This document shows positions 19,848 through 28,896 of a DNA stretch of 64,000 nucleotides, piece after piece (positions within the stretch are counted from its first letter, which is position 1; the number at the start of each line of letters is the position of its first letter). The notes beneath the pieces are model-generated. The model was not told where the DNA came from. It saw only the letters and a list, made by a program, of their open reading frames with translations, and made no database searches. The position numbers and the translations under genes were made by a program. Source of the stretch: a methane-oxidizing endosymbiont of Gigantopelta aegis (GTDB lineage Bacteria; Pseudomonadota; Gammaproteobacteria; Methylococcales; Methylomonadaceae); assembly GCF_016097405.1 (NCBI RefSeq), contig NZ_JAEHGD010000002.1, forward strand, positions 259,876-323,875, given 5' to 3'.

Positions 19848-21104
19848 ATGCATTCTAAACCACTTGAGTCCTCGGGATTAGGTTATTTTATCAACCAGAT
19901 TCAAACTTTGTTTGTTGGCTTGTTACGCGTCTGGACCATTCCTATCGTATTGATGCTCAGTGTGTGCTCCGGTTTTACCACCTATTATGGTTTATCACAT
20001 TTCATTTTACCCTGGATTGCATTAGTTATTACCATTGCGATTCAGTCCATTATTGTGATTTGTTCACTGGAACTGGCGGGGATTCACTGGAAAGCCAATC
20101 GTATGCGCTATTTCAGCGTGGTGGCATCCTTGTTGATTGCATTGGCGGCATCAATTTCCTTTTCGTATTTCAAGTTTTATGAAATCTCCGAACAAAGCCA
20201 TTTGCATACCAACCGCCTGAATCAAGTGCGGCAGGATATCAAAGGCTATCTGCAACAGATTCTAAAGTTGAAGGCCGAGACCTTGCAACATTACAAGCAG
20301 GAACTCGATAAGGCCAGTCAGGATGTCTCCAAGGCCTATTTTGGAACCCATGATGAAATTCCAACGGCATTACGCCACCAGGTTGGGGAAGGGCCTTTCT
20401 GGAAACATTTCAATCAAATTTATCAGGACAAGAAAAAAGCATTGGCGCAAAAAGAAAATGACTTTGCCAAACTGGATACGGCAATTTCAGAACTGCAAAC
20501 AGCGCTGGCAGCCTTAGACATCAGTACCGATATCGAAAAAACTTTTTATCAATTATTGTCGGCTTATCAAAAGGTGCAATCTTTGGTCAGTCAGTTTTTC
20601 AGCGATACCGGCAAGAACTTACCCGAGGCACCACTGTTGATGACTTATCAACAATTTGTAGCCGATGTTACGCCGTCATTTTCCATGTGGCAGGGCTTTT
20701 CCCTGTTCGCCTTCGTGTGTGCGGCAATGGTTGATTTTTTTACCGTGCTTTTATCGTATCGTCTGGAATTTACCGCGCCGGGGCCTTTGACAGCGCAAGA
20801 AGAAGAATTGGTTTTTGAATGCTTGCGCCAGTTCAGCCAGTTTCGCATCAATGAAAATGATGAACTGGAAATGATCATCGAAAAAACACCACTGGAAAAG
20901 GCACGCAATTATTCCGACTGGTCGCGGATGTTTGCTGTTGGCTTGTTGTTAAGTCGCGGATTTTTAAGAAAAGTGGATGAGCGAACGGTGGAATTTGCGC
21001 CTAACCTTTATCCTTTATTGGCCGAGAAGATGGCCGATAAGTTTGCTGTAATTCAGGCTAAGGCGGAACGGGGCAAGCAACAGCGGGAGAAAACCGATGG
21101 CTGA
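19848..21104 (+). CDS. Multi-pass membrane protein with periplasmic or cytoplasmic coiled coil, unrecognised
   Basis: 418 residues. An N-terminal cluster of three or four hydrophobic helices (about 23-115) is followed by a long helical, charged section (about 125-250), another hydrophobic helix (about 285-308, FSLFAFVCAAMVDFFTVLLS) and a soluble C-terminal part (about 320-418) ending in a basic tail. No family was recognised. It begins 14 bases after zipA and ends 8 bases inside the next gene, so it is in the same transcript and probably works with the downstream coiled-coil protein. Its position behind smc-zipA could mean an envelope or division role, but that is context only. Confidence 0.7.
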   Translation: MHSKPLESSGLGYFINQIQTLFVGLLRVWTIPIVLMLSVCSGFTTYYGLSHFILPWIALVITIAIQSIIVICSLELAGIHWKANRMRYFSVVASLLIALAASISFSYFKFYEISEQSHLHTNRLNQVRQDIKGYLQQILKLKAETLQHYKQELDKASQDVSKAYFGTHDEIPTALRHQVGEGPFWKHFNQIYQDKKKALAQKENDFAKLDTAISELQTALAALDISTDIEKTFYQLLSAYQKVQSLVSQFFSDTGKNLPEAPLLMTYQQFVADVTPSFSMWQGFSLFAFVCAAMVDFFTVLLSYRLEFTAPGPLTAQEEELVFECLRQFSQFRINENDELEMIIEKTPLEKARNYSDWSRMFAVGLLLSRGFLRKVDERTVEFAPNLYPLLAEKMADKFAVIQAKAERGKQQREKTDG

Positions 21105-22453
21105 TTCCAAAAAAGAAGTACAACAATGGCTGACTGAGGGGGAATGGTTATCATCAGACACAGAGTTACAGAAGCAAGAGTGGGACCCTGGGTTTGAAAT
21201 TGATCGACAGGTCGTTGTGATGCAGGTTGGAAAACTGTATCAAAAGATTTTTTTGCGGCCAGATAATTTTGTAAAACGCTTTTATCACGAAATTTATCCG
21301 CTTCCTATCGAAGATTGGCATTATCAAGAAGAACTGGATTTATACGAAGGCTTTTGTCATTTTTCAGTTGATATTGAATTGCGCTTTCAGGCGACATTAG
21401 CTTATGTGCAACGTAATCTCGAAGCGATAGAATCGGTCAATCAGCATATCAAAGGACAGATTCAAACTGTTCTGAAAGATATTGTTCATCACCATATCCA
21501 GCAGCTTGGCGATGGACAATGGGTGGATCAAGGCTTATTGGCGGTCGAGCAAAAAATAGCTCAGGATATCAATGAGCGTTTGATGATGCAGAATATTTTG
21601 CCACGCGCGATTTGTTCTATAAAGGCGCGCTTCAGTGAGTTCCCAAATATTAAGCCTGGCAAGGATAATGTTTTTCTCCACGTTATCCGGCGTAATTATC
21701 AACAGCAGGAAGCAAAAAACAAGGCTTATTTTCGACAAAAGAGTGCCTTGCGGCAACAAAAACTTGAGCACAAGCAAAAACAGCTTGAAACCGTACGCCA
21801 ATATGCTGAAATCGAACGACAAAAGCGTGCTATAGAAGCTGAAACAGAAATTTTGTTGTTAAAGGAAAAAGAAAAAATTGGCCGAAAAACTGGCGTTGAA
21901 GAAAAAATACATGCTGAAAAAGTACGTCATAAACAGGCGCTGAAAGAGCTTGAGATAGAATATGAGGTCCGGCTTAAGCAAAAACAAAAGACCGAAAAAC
22001 GTCAGGCTGAGAGTCAGGACCTAAGCGAAGTCTTGTCGCATCAGACCGAGTTGATGGAAAAACGACAACAAGCAGAATTAGATCGACAAGACCGCCAGCA
22101 AAATTTTCAGAATTTATTGCATGATAAAAAGTCCAGGCCGAGATTGCACGCTATGAAAAACAACAGGAAATCTGGCGTGAAGCCAAGCTTAGAGTGCATC
22201 AGAAGCAGCTTTTATTAAAGCAGAAAGAAAAGGAAATAGAAGCGGAAGTCGAAGCTGAATTTAAACGATTGCAAAAGGAAGAGCAAGAAAAGCATTTAGT
22301 GATGCCATTTCAGAAACTCGATAAATTTATCGGGGAAGATTTATCTAAACAACGAACCGAGGCATTGAAAACAGAAGCTAAACTTGCGGTGTTGGAGAAA
22401 CAACGTCTAGAGCTTGAGTTAGCGATCGAAGAGGCCAAAAAAATCAGATATAA
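21097..22453 (+). CDS. Long coiled-coil protein, unrecognised (two apparent frameshifts)
   Basis: The first ~220 residues form a mixed domain (EIDRQVVVMQVGKLYQKIF, FLRPDNFVKRFYHEIYPL); the rest is a Lys/Glu/Gln-rich coiled coil. The first frame turns to nonsense after HDKK; adding an A to the A5 run 22126-22130 gives HDKKVQAEIARYEKQQEIW and continues into the second frame. Near the end, adding an A to the A7 run 22437-22443 gives EEAKKNQI and a stop at 22451-22453, immediately before the terminator at 22452-22478; without it the frame runs through the terminator to 22508. It is cotranscribed with the 418-residue membrane protein. No domain was recognised. The soft arrangement (globular head, long helix) resembles membrane-scaffold proteins, but this is inference. 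Confidence 0.65.
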
Positions 22454-22478
22454 AAAGCCCGGATCTACCGGGCTTTTT
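22452..22478. terminator. Bidirectional rho-independent terminator
   Basis: Stem GCCCGG / CCGGGC with loop ATCTA, AAAAA on the left and TTTTT on the right. It separates the convergent coiled-coil gene (+) and the chemotaxis receptor gene (-). Confidence 0.9.
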
Positions 22479-22497
22479 ATAGAGGTTAAAGAAAAAA

Positions 22498-24246
22498 TCA
22501 GGTTTTAAAATTGCTGACGGCGTCACGAAGCTGGTCGGCAAGGGCTTGCAGGTTTTGGCAGGCCTCCGTCATATGCTTGGCACCTTCAGCCGTTTGGTTG
22601 GAAACCTGATTGATATTATTGATATTATGGTTGATTTCCTCAGCCACGGCAGTTTGTTCTTCTGCCGCTTCGGCAATTTGGTTATTCATGTCGCTGATGG
22701 TATCAATTCGTTCGCTGATACGGCTGATGGATTCGCCGGCTGAGTCGGCTTCTTCGACACTGATTTTAGCCTGCTTCTGGCCATTTTCCATCACCGATAC
22801 GGCCTGTTTGGCGCGTTGTTGCAAGCGGTCGATGGTTTGTTGAATTTCTTGGGTGGAGTTTTGTGTGCGGGGCCAATGTCCTGACTTCATCGGCAACGAC
22901 GGCAAAACCACGGCCTTGTTCACCGGCCCGTGCCGCCTCGATCGCCGCATTAAGTGCTAGCAAGTTGGTTTGCTCGGCAATCCCCTGAATGACCTCCAAC
23001 ACTTCGCCAATGCTATTACTGTCGTTTTCCAGTTCATGAATGACATTGGCCGCATTTTCAACTTCGTTGGCAAGGTTGTTAATCCCTTGTACTGCCTTGT
23101 TGACGATTTCCTTACCCGTGGAGGCTTCCTGGTCGGCAATTGAGGCTGTTTCAGAGGCCTGAACTGCATTTCTGGCGACTTCCTGTACCGTTGCCGTCAT
23201 TTCTTCCATTGCGGTGGCGACCTGTGTGGTTTCTTCTTGCTGACGGGTAACGCCTTGTCCTGTATTTTGCGAAATATCGGCCAATTCATGTGAGGCTTGG
23301 GCAACTTTTTCGCTGGTAAACATGATTTCATCAACCGTTTTGGCAATCTTTTTGACGAATGAATTAAAGCTGGCAGCAACCCAGGCAAATTCGGATTTTC
23401 CTTCTACTTTAAGGCGGGCGCGGAGATTGCCTTCGCTACCGGCAATATTTTGTAGGTTTATGGCTAGATCGGTCAAAGGAGCAATGATGATTTTATTCAT
23501 CACAAAATAACCGGTGCCGCCGATAATGAACAGAGCCAGCGCTAAAAAGCCAACGGCACTCAATATTTTGTGATTGAGAACTTCAGCATCGACAGTATAA
23601 GGCGTAATGATTTCAAATGCGCCATGCAGTTGGCCGGCTCGGTTATTTTCCATTTTATAACCTAATAAATCCAGGCCCCGGTTATTACCCCAGATGGCTT
23701 GCGATGTGGACGGGTCACCATGACAAATCTCACATTGTTTTTGCAGAGTGACTGGTCTGAAATAGCGTATTTCCTGTTTTTCTTTATCGATATAACGATA
23801 TTCCGAGGCCGCAGGGTTTTGTTTGAAATAAGCTAGTACTTTTTTTTCTAATTCATCGGCTTCGTTTTTGGATTGCGGGCGTTTACTCGAGGTGCTTTAA
23901 AACGAAATCCGCCTTCTTTAGCCTTTTGTTGAACAACAGACCATGCGTTTGCGACGGGGACCGAAGCGAAAACAATTTGCGCGGCTTCTTTATGACTTTT
24001 GTTATGAGTTAGTTGTTTAAGTAGTTCAACAGAAAAAATGCCTTTATCCCAATTGTCGACCACTTTATCCCGAATTGACTCGGAAACCATAAGCAATTGT
24101 TTGGCCGAGTCAAATTTGTGATCAAGCATTTGCTGTTTTTGCATATTGGCGTATAAAACAACGACACCGATACCGAGTAGTGTTAACACTCCCATAGTAA
24201 TGGCAACAACTTTTGTGCCAACAGAATGGATATTCATCAAGCGCAT
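22498..24246 (-). CDS. Methyl-accepting chemotaxis protein with CxxCH heme sensor (DUF3365-like), two apparent frameshifts
   Basis: About 580 residues once joined. N-terminal transmembrane helix ([20 protein letters not shown], about 12-31), a periplasmic domain with [20 protein letters not shown] and [14 protein letters not shown], that is a CxxCH heme-attachment site in a Tll0287/DUF3365-like sensor, a second transmembrane helix ([17 protein letters not shown]), HAMP, and the signalling domain with [20 protein letters not shown]. The frame breaks at the T5 run 23865-23869 (one base missing restores [14 protein letters not shown]) and again near 22869-22874, where two bases appear lost between VRTLA and RTQNSTQEI. 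Family knowledge suggests redox, NO or oxygen sensing through heme; the ligand is unknown. No other che genes are in the window. Confidence 0.85.
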
Positions 24247-24297
24247 TTTGGTCTCCGCAGAGTAAATTCAAGTCATGATTCGATAAAAACAAGTTTA

Positions 24298-25070
24298 GGG
24301 GCTGTTGCCGTTTTGAAAATCCCCCTTGAAATTCAATAACTCCGCCACATAGATTGTTTATTTTGACTCAAAAACAAGCAAACTATGCCCCGACAAATGC
24401 TTACGGATGAACTTTGGGAGAAACTGAAGATAATTATGTTGAAAATGGGAATTTATGACAAACCTTGTCTTCGAAAAACAGTCGAAGGTATTTTTTATCG
24501 CTTGCGAGTAGGTTGTCCCTGGAGAGATTTACCCACGGCTTTTGGTAATTGGAATGCGGTATATAAACGATTCAATGACTGGTCTCGTAAAGAAAAACTG
24601 ATGGGTATTTTTAACGCCTTGGTTGTTGATCCAGACCTGGAATGGGAATTTATTGATGGGAGTATTGTGAAAGCACATCAGCATAGTAGTGGTGCGGCCT
24701 GTGAACAAGAAACAGCGATAGGGAAATCTGTCGCCGGGAACACCAGTAAAATTCATATGGCCGTTGATGCCTGTGGTCTTCCTATTCATTTCTCAGTGAC
24801 AGGCGGCGAAGTTCATGACTGTAAAGAAGCACCGAAATTAGTTGCAGAGCTCCCAAAAGGTGACCCAAGAAAAAGAATTCAACTCGGGGAAATGATGAAA
24901 TGGATTGGTGTCTCTACAAATATCGCCATCTCGTTGAAAATGTGTTTGCAAGACTTAAGCATTTCAGAGCGATCGCCACGCGATATGACAAACTCAAACG
25001 AAATTTTGAAGGCTCTATCGCTCTGGCTTGCGCCTTTTTATGGTTACCTATGTGAAATGGCAACAGCCCC
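24298..25070 (+). mobile_element. IS5-family (IS427/IS1031-like) element, internally deleted
   Basis: 773 bp bounded by inverted repeats GGGGCTGTTGCC(G/A)TTT at 24298 onward and at 25070 backward, with TA on both sides (24296-24297 and 25071-25072). It carries a transposase with a missing internal part and a frame break, so it is non-autonomous. It lies 52 bases upstream of the chemotaxis receptor start and upstream of ccmA, where it may have displaced native promoters. Confidence 0.85.
24385..25055 (+). pseudogene. IS5-family transposase, internal deletion plus frame break
   Basis: Starts MPRQMLTDELWEKLKIIM and keeps the first catalytic region (EFIDGSIVKAHQH) up to HDCKEAPKLVAELP. The following block that normally holds the second catalytic Asp (ADKGYDS-type) is missing; the text jumps directly to PRKK. 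Adding one A at the run 24870-24874 restores PRKKNSTRGNDEMDWCLYKY, RHLVENVFARLKHFRAIA (with the catalytic Glu) and the end FLWLPM at 25055. Without the second Asp the enzyme cannot be active, whatever the status of the frameshift. Confidence 0.88.
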
Positions 25071-25203
25071 TAGTACAAAAAAAAGTTATGACAGGAAGAT
25101 TTCAACTATTTTATGTTTGTTATAGTGCAAGTAATGTGTATAAATATTGGGGAAAAGGCCGGTTGTTGATATGATAAACGAATTTTTTGAGTGTTAGGCT
25201 GGC

Positions 25204-25836
25204 ATGGAAAGTCAACAATATTGTTTGCAGGTCAATAATCTGGCGTGTGTCCGGGATGATCGGGTGTTGTTTGAGGGGGTGACGTTTTCGTTGCACCCAA
25301 AACAAATTTTGCTGCTAGAAGGTAAAAACGGTAGCGGAAAAACATCATTATTACGCATTTTATGTGGTTTTAGGGAGCCTGATGAAGGCGAGGTTCTATG
25401 GGATAGTGTCGCGATCAATCGCAGTGAATTTTATCGCCATATGGCTTATGTCGGTCATTTGGAAGGCCTGAAAAAAGAACTGACCGTGGTCGAGAACCTT
25501 AAAATGGGGCAGGCCTTAGGCTTTCCGGGCAAAATGACCATTGATCAGGCGCTCACTAAGGTCCATTTGCAAGGTTATGATGACACACTCGTTCAGGCAC
25601 TGTCTGCAGGTCAAAAGCGGCGCTTGTCATTGGCTCGGTTATTGATTACTGATGCCGTATTATGGATTCTGGATGAACCCTTGACTTCATTAGATAAGGA
25701 AGGGATGGATTTGGTTGAATCAATTATGGTTGAACATGTTGTCAGTCATCAGGGTATGATTGTTTTAACCTCACATCATGATTTAAGCCTGCCTGCAGTC
25801 GATGTACAACGGATCAACTTATCGTCATGTCATTAA
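25204..25836 (+). CDS. ccmA: Heme exporter ABC transporter ATP-binding protein CcmA
   Basis: 210 residues, the usual size. Walker A LEGKNGSGKTSLLR (about 39-52), signature SAGQKRRLSLARLL (LSxGQ-type with A, about 138-151) and Walker B AVLWILDEPLTSLD (about 155-168). CcmA is the ATPase of the CcmABCD complex that releases holo-CcmE for cytochrome c maturation. It overlaps ccmB by 10 bases and opens the operon. Confidence 0.96.
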   Translation: MESQQYCLQVNNLACVRDDRVLFEGVTFSLHPKQILLLEGKNGSGKTSLLRILCGFREPDEGEVLWDSVAINRSEFYRHMAYVGHLEGLKKELTVVENLKMGQALGFPGKMTIDQALTKVHLQGYDDTLVQALSAGQKRRLSLARLLITDAVLWILDEPLTSLDKEGMDLVESIMVEHVVSHQGMIVLTSHHDLSLPAVDVQRINLSSCH

Positions 25837-26501
25837 TTAAAGCATTTGTCGCCATTATTCGGCGCGACTTGATTTTGGCGGTTCGCCGTCGTGCGGAAAT
25901 TGTCAACCCGTTATTCTTTTTTATTATTGTCGTGACATTGTTTCCTTTAGGCATTGGTGCTCAGGCCAAATTGTTGCAGGCGATGGCGCCTGGAGTCATT
26001 TGGGTGTCCGCCTTGCTGGCCGCGATGTTGTCTCTGGACAGTTTGTTTAGGTCCGATTTCGATGATGGTTCGTTAGAACAAATGCTGCTGAGTCCTTATC
26101 CTGTTGCGGTTTTAGTGTTGGGTAAAATCGTGGCCCATTGGCTGGTGACCGGCTTACCCTTGATTTTGATTGCGCCTTTGTTAGCCGTTTTTTTGGGCTT
26201 GCCGGATGCGGCAATGGGAACTTTAGTTAAAACTCTGGTCTTAGGTACGCCTGTGCTGAGTTTGATTGGTGCGATTGGTGTGGCTTTGACCGTGGGCTTG
26301 CGTCGAGGCGGCATGATTTTATCGTTATTGGTGTTGCCTTTGTATATTCCGGTACTGATTTTTGCCAGTAATGCGGTCGATATGGCAGCGATGGGTTTAC
26401 CTGTTTCAGCGCAGATTAATATTTTAATGGCAATATTGTTCCTGGCGTTGGTGTTGGCGCCTTTGCCGGCAGCGGCGGCATTAAAAATGAGTGTAAACTA
26501 G
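25827..26501 (+). CDS. ccmB: Heme exporter membrane protein CcmB
   Basis: 224 residues with six hydrophobic segments and the CcmB pattern: IIRRDLILAVRRRAEIVNPL at the N-terminus, the RSDFDDGSLEQMLLSPYP loop and GLRRGGMILSLLVLPLYIPV. It is the membrane partner of CcmA. In most operons ccmC follows at once, but here an unrelated gene (26588-27499) is placed between them. Confidence 0.96.
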   Translation: MSLIKAFVAIIRRDLILAVRRRAEIVNPLFFFIIVVTLFPLGIGAQAKLLQAMAPGVIWVSALLAAMLSLDSLFRSDFDDGSLEQMLLSPYPVAVLVLGKIVAHWLVTGLPLILIAPLLAVFLGLPDAAMGTLVKTLVLGTPVLSLIGAIGVALTVGLRRGGMILSLLVLPLYIPVLIFASNAVDMAAMGLPVSAQINILMAILFLALVLAPLPAAAALKMSVN

Positions 26502-26562
26502 GGTTTATCTCTATTCATACATACTATGAACTAAGGTTTATCACTATTCATACATACAATGA
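26502..26562 (+). repeat. Two-copy direct repeat between ccmB and the diiron-type gene
   Basis: Two 28-nt copies (26502-26529 and 26535-26562), each GGTTTATC(T/A)CTATTCATACA followed by TAC(T/A)ATGA, differing at two positions, with a 33-base period. They fill almost the whole gap in front of the 26588 gene. They could be a duplicated regulatory site or a simple local duplication. Confidence 0.8.
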
Positions 26563-26587
26563 TCACCCTTGAAATTTAAGGAAAATA

Positions 26588-27499
26588 ATGAATCAACAAA
26601 AAAACTACCGGTCTATTTTTAGTTCGGCTACCCGGCAAGAAAGAGAGGAAAATTTTAAAGATTACTGGGAATTCACCCAACAGCATGGTGGTGAATTGTT
26701 TGAAGAGGATAAGGACTTGGCAAAAAAACGGGCTAAGTTGAAAAATTTTCAGGATAACCCGGTTAAATTGCGTCAACCGTTAGCCGATCCCGATGCGTTT
26801 TATCGCAATTATGTTGAAATGCAGGATGCGCCAGAAACGCTGGATAAAATGACCCTGATGCTGACTGCTATTTATAAATTTGCCCGCCATGAATGGGTGG
26901 GGATTAAAGGGGCCTGGGATGCTGTGCCCGATATGGCAAATGCGCATACCATTGAAGATAAAATCAGCCGGGTACATTTAGCTGAAGAATTTTGTCATGT
27001 CCGCTTGTTTGATGAAATGTTGAAAACCTGTGGCCTGGATAAGGTGGAATGGGTGCCATTGACGCCTTTTAAAGAGAAGGTTTACGAGCAGTTTCCCAAA
27101 TTTCCCGGGTTTTTTATGGATGTGCCGGCATTCGTCACCGAATTGATGGGGGTAACGTTTTATTGTCACCTGTATGATGTTTTTGATGAGGTTTTAGCCG
27201 ATGAGCCGGAGGTCAAGGCTAGGTTGAAGGCCTTGTTAGATGAAATTACCATCGATGAGGTAGCGCATGTGGGGCAGCGGCGTAATTTTATCGGCCCCAT
27301 TGGCATGAAGGTCTCCAAAGCTTTGGTCAAGCCGTTTTATACGATGTTTTTTGCCGATATTCCTGAAGTCGCGTTGCTATTCGATGTGCCAAAAATGATC
27401 GAAGATGGCAGAAATTTTGATTTTAATGAACTGCCGGCTGAAATGGTGGCACGAAGCTGGATTCCTTCCTATTGTGTTAATCCACACACCGTAAATTAA
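26588..27499 (+). CDS. Putative ferritin-like diiron protein inside the ccm operon, unrecognised
   Basis: 303 residues, soluble, with no signal peptide. The spacing of acidic and His residues fits a four-helix-bundle diiron site: a Glu in KFARHEWVG (about 98-106), EExxH in HLAEEFCHVRLF (about 131-142), a Glu in FVTELMGVTFYCHLYD (about 184-199), and DExxH in ITIDEVAHVGQRR (about 226-238). The remaining sequence is helical and rich in Phe and Lys. It starts 86 bases after ccmB and ends 28 bases before ccmC, same strand, so it belongs to the operon. The metal site is inferred from the motif pattern only. A role in heme, iron or oxygen handling during cytochrome maturation would suit the context. 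Confidence 0.6.
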   Translation: MNQQKNYRSIFSSATRQEREENFKDYWEFTQQHGGELFEEDKDLAKKRAKLKNFQDNPVKLRQPLADPDAFYRNYVEMQDAPETLDKMTLMLTAIYKFARHEWVGIKGAWDAVPDMANAHTIEDKISRVHLAEEFCHVRLFDEMLKTCGLDKVEWVPLTPFKEKVYEQFPKFPGFFMDVPAFVTELMGVTFYCHLYDVFDEVLADEPEVKARLKALLDEITIDEVAHVGQRRNFIGPIGMKVSKALVKPFYTMFFADIPEVALLFDVPKMIEDGRNFDFNELPAEMVARSWIPSYCVNPHTVN

Positions 27500-27527
27500 G
27501 TGTTCATCAAGAAATTACGAATTATTT

Positions 27528-28289
27528 ATGTCAATTATTCCCGCACCTGTCAGTCGTTTTTTTCATCGTATGGCGTCTCCGCCCATTTTTTATGCGTTTG
27601 CTGACAAATTAATCCCGTGGTTAAGCCTGATTTTTATCGGTTTGACCGGCGCAGGTTTATATCTAGGGTTGTTTGTCGCGCCTGCTGATTATCAACAAGG
27701 CGACAGCTACCGGATCATTTATATTCATGTGCCGGCCGCCTGGATGTCGTTGTTTATTTATGTATTGATGGCGATATGTGGCGGCATTGCCCTGATTTGG
27801 CGGATGAAGTTGGCCGAGGTGATGATGGTGAGCAGTGCACCGATCGGTGCCGGATTTACCTTTATTGCACTGGTGACAGGATCGTTATGGGGCAAGCCGA
27901 TGTGGGGTACCTGGTGGGTTTGGGATGCACGTTTGACCTCGGAATTGATTTTGCTGTTTTTGTATCTAGGCGCCATTAGTTTGTATGGTGCGATTGAAGA
28001 CAGGCGCACGGCATCGCGTGCGGTCGCCATTTTAGTCATTGTCGGTGTCGTCAATATTCCGATTATTCATTACTCGGTACAATGGTGGAATACGTTGCAT
28101 CAAGGGCCTACCGTTGCAAAAGCGGGTAAGCCATCTATTCATATCAGTATGTTGATTCCGCTGTTATTGATGGCGACAGCGTTTAAATTGCATTATGCCA
28201 TCGCCGTGTTGCAGGCGGCGAAAGTCGAAATTTTAAAACGTGAACAAAATACGCAATGGGTTAAAAAATTGATAGAGGGAAATTCATGA
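27528..28289 (+). CDS. ccmC: Heme exporter protein CcmC
   Basis: 253 residues, six transmembrane helices and the tryptophan-rich heme-handling loop WGKPMWGTWWVWDARLTSEL (about 125-144). Conserved His residues flank it (YIHVPAAWMS, and IIHYSVQWWNTLHQ). CcmC transfers heme onto CcmE in the periplasm. The stop codon overlaps the ccmD start (ATGA). Confidence 0.97.
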   Translation: MSIIPAPVSRFFHRMASPPIFYAFADKLIPWLSLIFIGLTGAGLYLGLFVAPADYQQGDSYRIIYIHVPAAWMSLFIYVLMAICGGIALIWRMKLAEVMMVSSAPIGAGFTFIALVTGSLWGKPMWGTWWVWDARLTSELILLFLYLGAISLYGAIEDRRTASRAVAILVIVGVVNIPIIHYSVQWWNTLHQGPTVAKAGKPSIHISMLIPLLLMATAFKLHYAIAVLQAAKVEILKREQNTQWVKKLIEGNS

Positions 28290-28450
28290 ACTGGCAAGAA
28301 TTTTTTGCCATGGGTGGCTATGGCTTTTATGTTTGGGTTTCGTATGGATTATGTGCTGTGGTTTTAATCCTGTTAATCGCCTATCCCGTTCGGCAACGTA
28401 AGCGTTTGCTGCGACAATTGGCCTTGAAACAAAAGAGAATACAATCATGA
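28286..28450 (+). CDS. ccmD: Heme exporter protein CcmD (small)
   Basis: 54 residues: MNWQEFFAMGGYGFYVWVSY, then a single transmembrane helix (CAVVLILLIAYPV) and a basic tail RQRKRLLRQLALKQKR. The FxMGGYGxYVW start is the CcmD signature. It overlaps both neighbours by four bases (ATGA at 28286 and 28447). CcmD is needed for release of holo-CcmE from CcmABC. Confidence 0.93.
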   Translation: MNWQEFFAMGGYGFYVWVSYGLCAVVLILLIAYPVRQRKRLLRQLALKQKRIQS

Positions 28451-28896
28451 AACCGATCCGAAAACAACGCTTAGGGCTGATTCTGCTGATGCTGGCGGGG
28501 GTTGCGCTGGCAGTTACATTTGCGCTGAAAGCGTTCAATGAAAATTTGATGTATTTTTTCTCCACCACCGAGGTGGTTGAGGGAAAGGCGCCTGAAAATA
28601 CTTTGATCCGGTTGGGCGGCATGGTTGTGAAGGGTAGTGTAAAAAGACCGGGTGACGGCATGACCGTGCATTTCAAACTGACCGATTTTAATAAAGAAGT
28701 CAGTGTCGAATATACCGGTATTTTGCCGGATTTATTCCGTGAAGGGCAAGGCATCGTGGCGAAAGGTCGCTTGGATAAACGCGGGGTTTTTGTGGCAGAG
28801 GAAGTTCTGGCTAAACACGATGAAAACTATATGCCGCCTGAAGTAGCCGATAGTTTGAAAAAACAGAAAACTACGCCGACAAGGATGGAAAAATGA
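28447..28896 (+). CDS. ccmE: Cytochrome c maturation heme chaperone CcmE
   Basis: 149 residues: an N-terminal membrane anchor (LGLILLMLAGVALAVTFAL, about 7-25) and a periplasmic OB-fold (GGMVVKGSVKRPG, YTGILPDLFREGQG). The heme-binding His is in LAKHDENYMPPEV (about 127-139), with the conserved Tyr of the HDExY motif. The chaperone carries heme covalently from CcmC to CcmF. It overlaps ccmF by four bases. Confidence 0.97.
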   Translation: MKPIRKQRLGLILLMLAGVALAVTFALKAFNENLMYFFSTTEVVEGKAPENTLIRLGGMVVKGSVKRPGDGMTVHFKLTDFNKEVSVEYTGILPDLFREGQGIVAKGRLDKRGVFVAEEVLAKHDENYMPPEVADSLKKQKTTPTRMEK

